Source: Gemmatimonadota bacterium (GTDB taxonomy: Bacteria > Gemmatimonadota > Gemmatimonadetes > Gemmatimonadales > GWC2-71-9). Taken from it: a DNA stretch of 43,583 bases. The notes under the pieces were generated by a model. The model searched no databases, was not told where the DNA came from, and worked only from the letters and a program-made list of their open reading frames with translations. Numbering within the stretch: position 1 is the stretch's first letter; each line of letters starts with the position of its first letter. Below are positions 17,069 to 23,960 of this stretch, one piece after another. The position numbers were made by a program, and so were the translations under genes. The DNA is taken from positions 1 to 43,583 of the forward strand of contig QHUU01000070.1 of the NCBI GenBank assembly GCA_003222155.1. Reading direction: 5' to 3'.

Positions 17069-17638
17069 ATGGACGATAAAGAGAAGGAACGGCCAACGAC
17101 CGAAGGGCTGGAGCCCACGCAGGGGTCCGGCGCATTGATCGAGCCGTCGGAGGAGGCCGTGGCCCGACTGGAGCGTGAGGTCGCGGATCTGAAGGACAAA
17201 TATCTCCGGCTCGCCGCCGAGTACGACAATTTTCGCAAGCGCGCCGTCAAGGAGCGCACCGAGGCGTGGGAGAAGGCGCAGGGCGACCTGGTGCTGCGGC
17301 TGGTGGACGCGCTCGACGACCTGGCGCGCTTCGCGCACGTCGACCCGGCGCAGACCGACGCCAAGACGATCCACGACGGTGTGGACCTGGTGGAGCGCAA
17401 GCTGTGGAAGGAGCTGGAGGCCGCCGGGGTGACTCGGGTGGATCAGAGCGGCGTGCCCTTCGACCCCAACCTGCACGAGGCCGTCACCACGCAGCCGGCG
17501 GACGATCGCGCGAAGGATCACACCGTGGGGGCGGTGCTCCAGCCGGGATATCGGATGCGGGGTGCCCTGATCCGACCGGCGCGCGTGGTGGTGCTGCAAT
17601 GGACGGCGGACGAGGGAAGGGGGAAGAGGGAAGCGTAG
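17069..17638 (+). CDS. grpE: GrpE nucleotide-exchange factor
   Basis: The 189-residue product releases ADP from the Hsp70 DnaK. After an acidic, disordered head (1-30) comes the long coiled-coil helix, with LEREVADLKDKYLRLAAEYDN and FRKRAVKERTEAW (about 35-70), the classic GrpE signature. The C-terminal beta-wing includes GVPFDPNLHEAVT and GAVLQPGYRMRGALIRPARVVV. The start at 17069 was chosen because upstream residues from 16997 are unrelated. The last codons are made of three 7-bp units (17612-17632, GAGGGAA type), giving the Gly/Arg/Lys-rich tail DEGRGKREA, which looks like repeat-derived sequence. dnaJ starts immediately after the stop. No hrcA or dnaK is adjacent, and no CIRCE element was seen. 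Confidence 0.93.
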   Translation: MDDKEKERPTTEGLEPTQGSGALIEPSEEAVARLEREVADLKDKYLRLAAEYDNFRKRAVKERTEAWEKAQGDLVLRLVDALDDLARFAHVDPAQTDAKTIHDGVDLVERKLWKELEAAGVTRVDQSGVPFDPNLHEAVTTQPADDRAKDHTVGAVLQPGYRMRGALIRPARVVVLQWTADEGRGKREA

Positions 17639-18721
17639 ATGGCATCTGAGCGGGACTACTATCAGGTCCTCGGCGTGCCCGAGACGGCGACCACGGACGA
17701 GATCAAGAAGGCGTTTCGCCGGCTCGCGAAGCAGTACCATCCCGACCGTAACCCGAACAAGCCGCAGGCCGCGGAGCGCTTCAAGGAGATCAACGAAGCG
17801 CACGACGTGCTGAGCGATCCCGAGAAGCGGAAGAAGTACGATCAGCTGCGCCGCTACGGGGCGTTCGCGGGCGCCGGGAGCGGCGGGGTTGGGACGCGCG
17901 GCACGCCCGGGGGCCCCGGCGTGGAGTTCGACCTCTCGGATCTGGGCTCGTTCGGCGGGCTGGGGGATCTGTTCTCGTCGATTTTCGGGCGGCGCGGCGG
18001 CGGCCCGCGTGCCGAGGACGAAGACGAGATCGAGACCGCCGTCTCGATTCCGTTCCGCGTCGCCGCGCTGGGCGGCCGCGTGCCCGTCACGCTCACGCTC
18101 CCGGAGGTATGCCCCACGTGCAGCGGGTCGGGAGGCGCGCCCGGGACGACGTTCTCGACGTGCCCCGAGTGCAAGGGGCGCGGCACGATCTCGTTCGGCC
18201 AGGGAGGGTTCGCCGTCACGCGGCCATGCCCCGTGTGCCGCGGCCGCGGGCGGGTGCCGGCGCAGCCCTGTCCCACCTGCCACGGGTCGGGCGAGGTGCG
18301 CGTCGAAAAGCGGCTGGCGATCACGATCCCGGCCGGCACGGAGGACGGCACGCGGCTGCGTCTCAAGGGGCAGGGGGCCAAGGGGCGGGGGGACGTCGTG
18401 GTCGCCATCCAGGTCGAGCCCGACCGTTTCTTCCGGCGCGACGGGCTCGATGTCATCGGCGTCGTGCCGATCAACCTGGCGCAGGCCCTGCTCGGCTCGA
18501 AGATCAAGGTGCGCACGCTCGACGGCAAGCGCGTGGTGCTCAAGGTGCCGGCCGGCACGCACCACGGCCAGCGGTTCCGGATCCCGGGACAGGGCATCGA
18601 GCGGAACGGACGGCGTGGCGATCAGTACATCGAGATCCACGTCGAAATTCCCGAGCACCTCACGGCCGAGCAGGAAACCGCGCTGAAGGCGTTCGCCGAG
18701 AAGAGCGGGATGAAATACTAG
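17639..18721 (+). CDS. dnaJ: DnaJ co-chaperone
   Basis: The 360-residue product stimulates DnaK ATP hydrolysis and delivers unfolded clients. The J-domain (about 5-70) has the HPD motif in KQYHPDRNP. A short Gly-rich region (75-100) follows. The zinc-binding domain holds all four CxxCxGxG repeats: CPTCSGSG, CPECKGRG, CPVCRGRG and CPTCHGSG (about 157-220). The two-part C-terminal client-binding domain ends at FAEKSGMKY. Its position directly after the grpE stop shows they are co-transcribed. The Gly/Phe region is shorter than in E. coli DnaJ, but every functional motif is present. An array of 7-bp units starts within the stop codon. Confidence 0.96.
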   Translation: MASERDYYQVLGVPETATTDEIKKAFRRLAKQYHPDRNPNKPQAAERFKEINEAHDVLSDPEKRKKYDQLRRYGAFAGAGSGGVGTRGTPGGPGVEFDLSDLGSFGGLGDLFSSIFGRRGGGPRAEDEDEIETAVSIPFRVAALGGRVPVTLTLPEVCPTCSGSGGAPGTTFSTCPECKGRGTISFGQGGFAVTRPCPVCRGRGRVPAQPCPTCHGSGEVRVEKRLAITIPAGTEDGTRLRLKGQGAKGRGDVVVAIQVEPDRFFRRDGLDVIGVVPINLAQALLGSKIKVRTLDGKRVVLKVPAGTHHGQRFRIPGQGIERNGRRGDQYIEIHVEIPEHLTAEQETALKAFAEKSGMKY

Positions 18722-18755
18722 GGACTCGGGGTTAGGGGCTGGGGACTGGGGGCTT
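18721..18755 (+). repeat. Tandem 7-bp units after dnaJ
   Basis: Five units follow each other: GGGACTC, GGGGTTA, GGGGCTG, GGGACTG, GGGGCTT. They begin at the last base of the dnaJ stop codon. The pattern resembles the heptamer STRR repeats known from heterocystous cyanobacteria, though no common origin is claimed. Confidence 0.7.
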
Positions 18756-18879
18756 GCTCCTGACCCCGCCTGATGATACCGTACACGCCTATGGCGATGC
18801 CCGCCCTGTCGAACGCGAATTGCAACGGCAACCCCAATTCGGGGGCCGTCGGGGCGTAGCGACTCGGCTGATCCCGTGA

Positions 18880-18919
18880 GCGCGCCCCCGGCACCGAGCG
18901 GTCCCGGGGGCGTTTGTTT
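18880..18919 (+). terminator. Intrinsic terminator between dnaJ and tRNA-Asn
   Basis: CGCCCCCGG (18882-18890) pairs with CCGGGGGCG (18903-18911) around a 12-nt loop, followed by TTTGTTT. It should end transcription from grpE-dnaJ. The about 125 nt before it (18756-18880) hold no supported gene. Confidence 0.8.
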
Positions 18920-18932
18920 CCTGGATCCTGAG

Positions 18933-18970
18933 ACTGTTCACCGCTGTGCGTCTGCGCGTCTGTGCGTCTA
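18933..18970 (+). repeat. 8-bp repeats with the shared stable-RNA upstream motif
   Basis: CTGTTCACCGCTGTGCGTCT at 18933-18952 matches the motif before the SRP RNA at 10073-10092 in 19 of 20 bases. It continues into two more GTGCGTCT-like units, ending 7 bp before tRNA-Asn. Confidence 0.6.
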
Positions 18971-18976
18971 GAACTT

Positions 18977-19049
18977 TGGGGTGTAGGTCAATTGGCAGAC
19001 CGCCCGGCTGTTAACCGGGAAGTTGGAGGTTCGAGTCCTCCCGCCCCAG
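18977..19049 (+). tRNA. tRNA-Asn (GTT)
   Basis: The 73-nt cloverleaf is complete. The acceptor stem TGGGGTG pairs with CGCCCCA (one G-T pair), the anticodon stem CCCGG/CCGGG holds loop CTGTTAA with anticodon GTT, and the T stem GGAGG/CCTCC holds TTCGAGT. The discriminator is G, and CCA is not encoded. The 130 bp that follow contain an imperfect inverted repeat (GTTGCTGAAACG / CGTTTCAAC) and no gene. Confidence 0.96.
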
Positions 19050-19180
19050 TTCGCCGTTGCTGAAACGAATGTTGCGGGTCAGCACCGCCCTCCGTTTCAA
19101 CCTGAGCGTTACAATCGCCCTCGACATACGGAACCCCGGCTCCACACCGTCGCGTATCACGCCTACATCCCCGAGACGAG

Positions 19181-20314
19181 ATGATGGCAATGAGAGAGCA
19201 CCTGCTGGACACCCTTGAGATCGGCAAACCGCTCCCGCCGGCCGTGCGGAGCGCGGTCCGCGTGCCGTATGCCCTGCGCCGGGTGCCGGCGTCGCGCTGG
19301 CACACGTTGCTGCCCCGGCGCGACCCGCCGCAGGTCGGCGACGTCGCGCTGGCACGCGTCGAGTCGATCGGGAAGAACATGGCCCTGGATCTCGCGTCGG
19401 GGCGTCGCTGCAAGCTGCACAACGGCGACCTGATCGGCGCGGTGTTCGGCCACCGCTACGCCACGCTGCAGTTCGAGGGGTACGCGCGCTCGGACGGCGA
19501 TCGGTGCGATCTGCTCTCCGGGGGCGGGCTGTGCGGGCAGGTCGCGAGCAAGCACGACACCATGCCCGAGCCGACCCGCCTGCGCATCGCAGGCGCCCTG
19601 GGCGACGAGAGCGGGCAGCCGCTGCGGCTGCAGAATTTCACGGTGCGCGAGCGTGGCGGCGCCGGTGTCGAGCGTCCCCGGATCGCCGTCGTGGTGGGGA
19701 CCTCGATGGACTCCGGGAAAACACACACGGCACTGAGCGTGATTCAGGGGCTCGAGCGGCGGGGCACCGCGGTGGCCGGCATCAAGCTCACCGGCACCGC
19801 CGCCGGCACCGACACGCTGGCGATGCTCGACGCCGGCGCGTGCGTCGCTCTGGACTTTGTCGACGGCGGACTGCCGTCCACGTACCGCTGCACGCTGGGG
19901 GAGCTGCTGGATCTGTACCGCCGGCTGGTGGATCACGCGGCGGCAGAGGGCGCCGACTGGGTTGTGGTGGAGATCGCCGACGGCGTCATCCAGGGCGAGA
20001 CGGCCGCTCTGCTGGCGAGCGCGCGCTTCGTCTCGAGCGTGACGGCGTGGCTCCTGGCCGCGAACGACGCCCTCGGGGCGCTCGGCGCGGTCGGTCTGCT
20101 GCGCCACAAGGGCCTCGTGCCGCTCGCCATCTCGGGGATGGTGTCCCGCAGCGCTCTCGGCCGCCGGGAGGTGGAGGCAGCCACCCAGATCCCGTGCGTC
20201 CCCGCCGCGGAGCTGCAGGCCGGCGCCTTGAACGCGAAATTGCTTGCCGCCGCTCCGCCTCACGGGCTGCGTGCCGTGTCGGGTGAGTACACGGCGATCG
20301 CGGCGGCCGAGTGA
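19181..20314 (+). CDS. P-loop NTPase of unknown function
   Basis: The 377-residue protein has an N-terminal beta-rich domain (about 30-125) and a C-terminal P-loop domain. The Walker A is GTSMDSGKTHTA, about residues 176-187, like that of DUF1611 and dethiobiotin-synthetase or MobB-type enzymes. The acidic pair in VVVEIADGVIQGE (about 264-276) may serve as the Walker B/substrate site. An N-terminal segment, GHRYATLQFEGYAR, looks conserved in character. Several cysteines are present but no clear cluster. No signal peptide or membrane helix was found. The start is ATG at 19181, 4 nt after GAGACGAG; internal ATGs follow closely. Its gene converges on the alpha-galactosidase gene and shares no obvious operon. 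A synthetase or transferase using ATP is likely, but the substrate is unknown. Confidence 0.65.
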   Translation: MMAMREHLLDTLEIGKPLPPAVRSAVRVPYALRRVPASRWHTLLPRRDPPQVGDVALARVESIGKNMALDLASGRRCKLHNGDLIGAVFGHRYATLQFEGYARSDGDRCDLLSGGGLCGQVASKHDTMPEPTRLRIAGALGDESGQPLRLQNFTVRERGGAGVERPRIAVVVGTSMDSGKTHTALSVIQGLERRGTAVAGIKLTGTAAGTDTLAMLDAGACVALDFVDGGLPSTYRCTLGELLDLYRRLVDHAAAEGADWVVVEIADGVIQGETAALLASARFVSSVTAWLLAANDALGALGAVGLLRHKGLVPLAISGMVSRSALGRREVEAATQIPCVPAAELQAGALNAKLLAAAPPHGLRAVSGEYTAIAAAE

Positions 20315-20323
20315 GGGCCCTGA

Positions 20324-21487
20324 TCAGCCGCCGGTGACCGGCGTGACCCGTACCATCACCACCCCGTGCGCCGGCACGGTCGCCATGAAGCGCGCCGGGA
20401 ACGTCCCGAGATCGGCGTGAGCCCACAGGTCGCGCACCCGAGCCGGACCCCGGAAGCCGATGGCTCTCCATGAGGCGGTGATCACCGTCTGCAGCGCGCT
20501 CCGGTTGAACAGCACGACCGCCCGCGAGCCGTCGCTCAGCGGCTTGGCCCACACTTGCAGATCGGGCGCGGGCTCCTGGACCAGCATCCCCTGCATGCCG
20601 AGCGTGTCCTGATCGACCGCCACGACTTCCTTATTCAGGAGGATGTCGCGCGTCGCCGCAGGCATGGTGCGGACGTCGTTCCCCGCCATCAACGGCGCGG
20701 CCATCAGGGCCCACAGGCTGAAATGGGCGCGGTACTCGTCGTCCGTCATGCCGCCGTTGCCGACCTCCAGCATGTCGGGGTCATTCCAAGCCCCGGGGGC
20801 CGCCGCCATCGCGTACTGGGCGTTCAAGTCGAGCAGGGCGATCATACTCGCCCAACGATCGCCGATGTCGCCCGTGGTGCGCCACAGGTTGCCGGTGCGC
20901 GGCCCCCATTCCCACGGCCGGTTCGAGCCCCACTCGCAGATGCTGAACACGATGGGCCGGCCCGCCTTGGCGAGCGCGTCGCGGAACTTGGCGTACTGGG
21001 TCGGCGCGTCGAGCCCCTCGGAATCGCACCAATCCTCCTTGACGTAGTCCACGCCCCACTCGGCGAAGGTCCGAGCGTCGATTTCCTCGGAGCCGTAGGT
21101 GCCGGGGCGGCGCTGGCACGTCTGCCGCCCCGCATCGGTGTAGAGGCCGAACTTGAGCCCCTTGGAATGAACGTAGTCCGCGAGCGGCTTCATGCCACCT
21201 GGGAACCGCACTGAATCCGCCACGAGCCGGCCGGTGGCGTCGCGGGCGACCTGCCAGCAGTCGTCGATCACGAGGTATTGATAGCCCGCGTCGCGCATGC
21301 CGCCCTTGATCATCGCGTCCGCTGTCTCCCGGATCAGCTGCGCGCTCACGTCGCACCCGAAATGGTTCCAGCTGTTCCATCCCATCGGCGGCGTGCGGGC
21401 GAGGCGGTTGTCGAGCGGGGGCGCGGGATCGCGCACGACAGCGAGACCGAGGCCGAGGCACATGAGCGCGGCGAATCGCGGGAACAC
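20324..21487 (-). CDS. GH27 alpha-galactosidase, exported
   Basis: The 387-residue enzyme hydrolyses terminal alpha-1,6-galactose from galactomannan or oligosaccharides. GTG at 21487 follows AGGAGA at the right spacing; the ORF extends further upstream but without family similarity. A signal peptide (about 1-22) precedes the barrel. GH27 motifs are TPPMGWNSWNHFGC (32-45), YLVIDDCW (71-78), LKFGLYTDAG (111-120), the nucleophile Asp152 in VKEDWCD, and the probable acid/base Asp208 in RTTGDIGDRW. WNDPDMLEVGN lies further on. The C-terminal antiparallel sheet domain is complete. It is the last gene of a minus-strand operon with the symporter and small membrane protein, and lies beside two mannanases, so galactose removal from galactomannan is the best guess. 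Confidence 0.93.
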   Translation of the reverse strand: MFPRFAALMCLGLGLAVVRDPAPPLDNRLARTPPMGWNSWNHFGCDVSAQLIRETADAMIKGGMRDAGYQYLVIDDCWQVARDATGRLVADSVRFPGGMKPLADYVHSKGLKFGLYTDAGRQTCQRRPGTYGSEEIDARTFAEWGVDYVKEDWCDSEGLDAPTQYAKFRDALAKAGRPIVFSICEWGSNRPWEWGPRTGNLWRTTGDIGDRWASMIALLDLNAQYAMAAAPGAWNDPDMLEVGNGGMTDDEYRAHFSLWALMAAPLMAGNDVRTMPAATRDILLNKEVVAVDQDTLGMQGMLVQEPAPDLQVWAKPLSDGSRAVVLFNRSALQTVITASWRAIGFRGPARVRDLWAHADLGTFPARFMATVPAHGVVMVRVTPVTGG

Positions 21488-21512
21488 GAGACATCTCCTT
21501 TCGGGCGTAGAG

Positions 21513-21755
21513 CTACGTGTCGTCCCCCCTCTCCGGAACGGAGAAGGGGCCAGGGCGTGAGGACGGGCGTGCGCGCCGGGCGAGCCCGAGCATCGCGACA
21601 CCGAACACGAGCAGCGCGGCGCCCCATATCAGGTCGATCGGCACGCCGGTGGGGGTCGTGCCGGGTGTGCTGCGGGTCGCCCATCCATAGCCGGTGAGCA
21701 GGACGCCCAGCAGGGTGAAGAACGCGCCGAGCGGCAGTCGTATGTCGAGGGACAT
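21513..21755 (-). CDS. Small two-helix membrane protein paired with the symporter
   Basis: The ATG overlaps the symporter stop as TGATG, giving 80 residues. Two hydrophobic segments are visible, LGAFFTLLGVLLTGYGWA (about 9-26) and LIWGAALLVFGVAMLGLA (about 42-59), separated by a Thr/Pro/Gly loop, with a basic, Pro-rich cytoplasmic tail. The opening SLDIRLPLGAFF is characteristic of small proteins next to SSS symporters in other sugar loci, by memory of the family and not checked by search. It may be an accessory subunit that stabilises the symporter, as small partners do in acetate and pantothenate transporters. The 3' end is encoded by a sequence with a CTCTCCG/CGGAGAAG hairpin. Confidence 0.65.
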   Translation of the reverse strand: MSLDIRLPLGAFFTLLGVLLTGYGWATRSTPGTTPTGVPIDLIWGAALLVFGVAMLGLARRARPSSRPGPFSVPERGDDT

Positions 21756-23572
21756 CAGAAGAACACGGCGTTCAAGACCAGCGTGACCGCCAGTACGACC
21801 ACGGCGAGCGCGACCGGGCGCTCGTACCACGGGGCCGCCGTATCGACGGGCTGCCGCGTCAAGCCGTACACCAGGCCACGCAGCTCGTCGGGCGCGCGCG
21901 GTCTGGTGAAGAGTGACACGACGATGGTCACGACGAAGCACGTGACCCACGCCACGATCGCGGTCCAGAACGTCTGGGCCAGCTCGCTCGGGAACGTCGT
22001 CACGACTCCGAGATAGCCGCCCTTCACGCCGACCGCGGCGCCGGCCGGAAGGGACAGGCCGTGGTGCACCGCCGCCGCGAGTGTGCCGGCGACGAGCCCC
22101 GCGAACGCCCCGTGCCCGGTGGTGCGCTTCCAGAACATCCCCAGCGCGAACGTGGCGAACAGCGGCGCGTTCACGAACGCGAACACGAGTTGCAGGAAGT
22201 CCATGATGTTGTTGAACGACGCCGCCACGTAAGCCGCCGCGATCGAGATCGCGACGCCGGCCACGGTGGCCCAGCGCCCCATCGCCAGGTAGTGCGCGTC
22301 GGGCGCGCCCGGGCGTACGTAGCTCTGATACAGGTCGTAGGTCCAGACCGTATTGAACGCCGTGACGTTGCCGGCCATCCCGGACATGAACGACGCGAGC
22401 AGCGCCGTGAGGCCGAGCCCCAAGAGGCCCGCGGGAAAGAAGTGCAGCAGCAGCATCGGCGTCGCGAGGTCGTAATCGAGCACCACGCCGCCGGCTGCGT
22501 CACGGAGCGGCGCGCCATGCGCATCGACCTTCGGTGGCACGATACCAACCGCAGACGCGGAGGTTATGGAGGTTGTGGAGGTTGGGGAGGTTGTGGAGGT
22601 CGAAGAAACAGCCGGCGCCGCTGCGCGTACTCCGCTCGCGGGACTCACGACCAGCGCCAGCATGCCCGGCAGGATCACGAGAAACGGGAACAGCATCTTC
22701 GGGAACGCGGCGATGAGCGGCGTGCGCCGGGCCGCGGTCATCGAGTTCGCGGCCATAGCGCGCTGCACCACCAGAAAGTCGGTGCACCAGTAGCCGAACG
22801 ACAGCACGAACCCCAGTCCCATCACCAGGCCGAACCACTCGACGCCCACGGGATTGGCGGACGCGTGCCCCATGAAGGCCCAGCTGTGCGTGTACGCCCC
22901 CGGTGCAAAGCCGCCGGCGGTGGCGTGCTCGGCCAGACGCGACACGAGTCCCGACCAGCCGCCCACCGCGCGCAGGCCCAGGAACACCAGCGGCGCGAAC
23001 CCGAGGACGATCAGGAAGAACTGCAGCACCTCGTTGTAGATCGCGCTGGTGAGCCCGCCCAGGAAGATGTAGGCGAGCACGACACCCGCCGCGATCAGGA
23101 TGCTCACGTCGAAGCTCCAACCGAGCAGCAGGTGCAAGAGCTTCCCCATGGCGTAGAGCGAGATCCCCGAGGAGAACACCGTCATGATCGCGAACGAGAC
23201 GGCGTTCAGGGCGCGGGTCTTCTCGTCGAACCGCAGCTTCAGGTACTCGGGCACGGAGCGGGCGCGCGAGCCGTAGTAGAACGGCATCATGAAGAGGCCG
23301 ATGAACACCATCGCCGGGATCGCCCCGATCCAGTAGAAGTGGCTGGTAGCGATGCCGTACTTGGCGCCCGAGGCCCCCATCCCGATGACTTCCTGGGCGC
23401 CCAGGTTCGCCGAGATGAACGCCAGCCCGGTGACCCAGGCGGGAATGGAGCGTCCAGAGAGGAAGAAGTCTTCGCTGGTGCGCACGTAGCGCCGCAACGC
23501 CGCGCCGATGCCCAGCACGAACGCGAAGTACAACGCCATCACGGCGTAGTCCACCCAGCTGAGCGTGGTCAT
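21755..23572 (-). CDS. Sodium:solute symporter (SSS family), sugar-type
   Basis: The 605-residue protein has about 13-14 hydrophobic helices and starts MTTLSWVDYAVMALYFAFVLGIG. SSS hallmarks are visible: FLSGRSIPAWVTGLAFISANLGAQEVIGMGA (split FLSGRSIPAW / ISANLGAQEVIGM, about 37-66), ILGGLTSAIY-like IFLGGLTSAIYNEVLQFF near 168-185, and NVTAFNTVWTYDLYQ near 400. This resembles the SglT/galactose-type branch, so sodium-driven monosaccharide uptake is likely, with galactose the obvious candidate next to GH27. A Ser/Thr/Pro tract at residues 324-338, coded by a 9-bp array, expands a loop. The gene is divergent from susC1 and shares its 388-bp control region. Confidence 0.9.
   Translation of the reverse strand: MTTLSWVDYAVMALYFAFVLGIGAALRRYVRTSEDFFLSGRSIPAWVTGLAFISANLGAQEVIGMGASGAKYGIATSHFYWIGAIPAMVFIGLFMMPFYYGSRARSVPEYLKLRFDEKTRALNAVSFAIMTVFSSGISLYAMGKLLHLLLGWSFDVSILIAAGVVLAYIFLGGLTSAIYNEVLQFFLIVLGFAPLVFLGLRAVGGWSGLVSRLAEHATAGGFAPGAYTHSWAFMGHASANPVGVEWFGLVMGLGFVLSFGYWCTDFLVVQRAMAANSMTAARRTPLIAAFPKMLFPFLVILPGMLALVVSPASGVRAAAPAVSSTSTTSPTSTTSITSASAVGIVPPKVDAHGAPLRDAAGGVVLDYDLATPMLLLHFFPAGLLGLGLTALLASFMSGMAGNVTAFNTVWTYDLYQSYVRPGAPDAHYLAMGRWATVAGVAISIAAAYVAASFNNIMDFLQLVFAFVNAPLFATFALGMFWKRTTGHGAFAGLVAGTLAAAVHHGLSLPAGAAVGVKGGYLGVVTTFPSELAQTFWTAIVAWVTCFVVTIVVSLFTRPRAPDELRGLVYGLTRQPVDTAAPWYERPVALAVVVLAVTLVLNAVFF
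22559..22603. repeat. In-frame 9-bp repeat array inside the symporter gene
   Basis: Five units (GGAGGTTAT, GGAGGTTGT, GGAGGTTGG, GGAGGTTGT, GGAGGTCGA) are read on the minus strand as Ser/Thr/Pro triplets, residues 324-338. The unit equals that of the intergenic hairpin at 7301-7392. Being a multiple of 3, the array keeps the reading frame. Confidence 0.85.
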
Positions 23573-23960
23573 GGTACAGACTCAACCCGCACCGCGCGCG
23601 CGGGGTTGAAAGGCGCTGCTGCGGAGGTGCCACACGCGCGTTCCCGTCGGTATTGCTCGCACGCAACGGGCGGCTCCCCGGGTGCGCCCGAAGACCGCGC
23701 GCGGCGCTGGCGCATCGGGTGGCGCGTGACGGCGTCAAACTTGAAGAGCGACTGACTTGACCCGTTGTACCCTTTGGGCCGTCCAGGGGAGCGACGTGAC
23801 TCAGGTCAGGGTGCCGTCCTTTGACCACCCCACCTCGCCCGAGGTGGGGGGCCGCGAGCGCCGTGAGGCTGCGGAGCTCGCGCTACCCGCCGTTTCCGCC
23901 TTCCGCCACACTGTCACTCGTCGAGCGGGCCGCCTTCCGGCGGCTCCGGAGAACCGTCCT
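23573..23960. promoter_or_regulatory. Divergent control region between symporter and susC1
   Basis: No gene is supported in these 388 bp. Three structured sites stand out. The imperfect palindrome 23582-23609 (TCAACCCGC / GCGGGGTTGA) lies 10 bp before the symporter ATG. A perfect 10-bp stem at 23828-23849 (CCCCACCTCG / CGAGGTGGGG) lies about 110 bp before susC1. A GCCGCC-TTCC-GGCGGC hairpin at 23929-23944 sits just before the GGAG ribosome-binding site (23947-23950). A possible promoter (TTGAAG near 23742 with GTTGTA 17 bp later) would make a long susC1 leader. Regulation by sugar is inferred only from position. Confidence 0.5.

Noticed and set aside
18791-18971. Short frame starting MAMPALSNANCNGN downstream of dnaJ
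   Set aside because: It reads through the intrinsic terminator without a nearby stop and has no ribosome-binding site.
22061-23755. A 564-codon plus-strand frame antisense to the symporter
   Set aside because: Its product is a His/Arg/Glu-rich composition typical of the antisense frame of GC-rich genes, while the minus strand encodes a clear SSS symporter.
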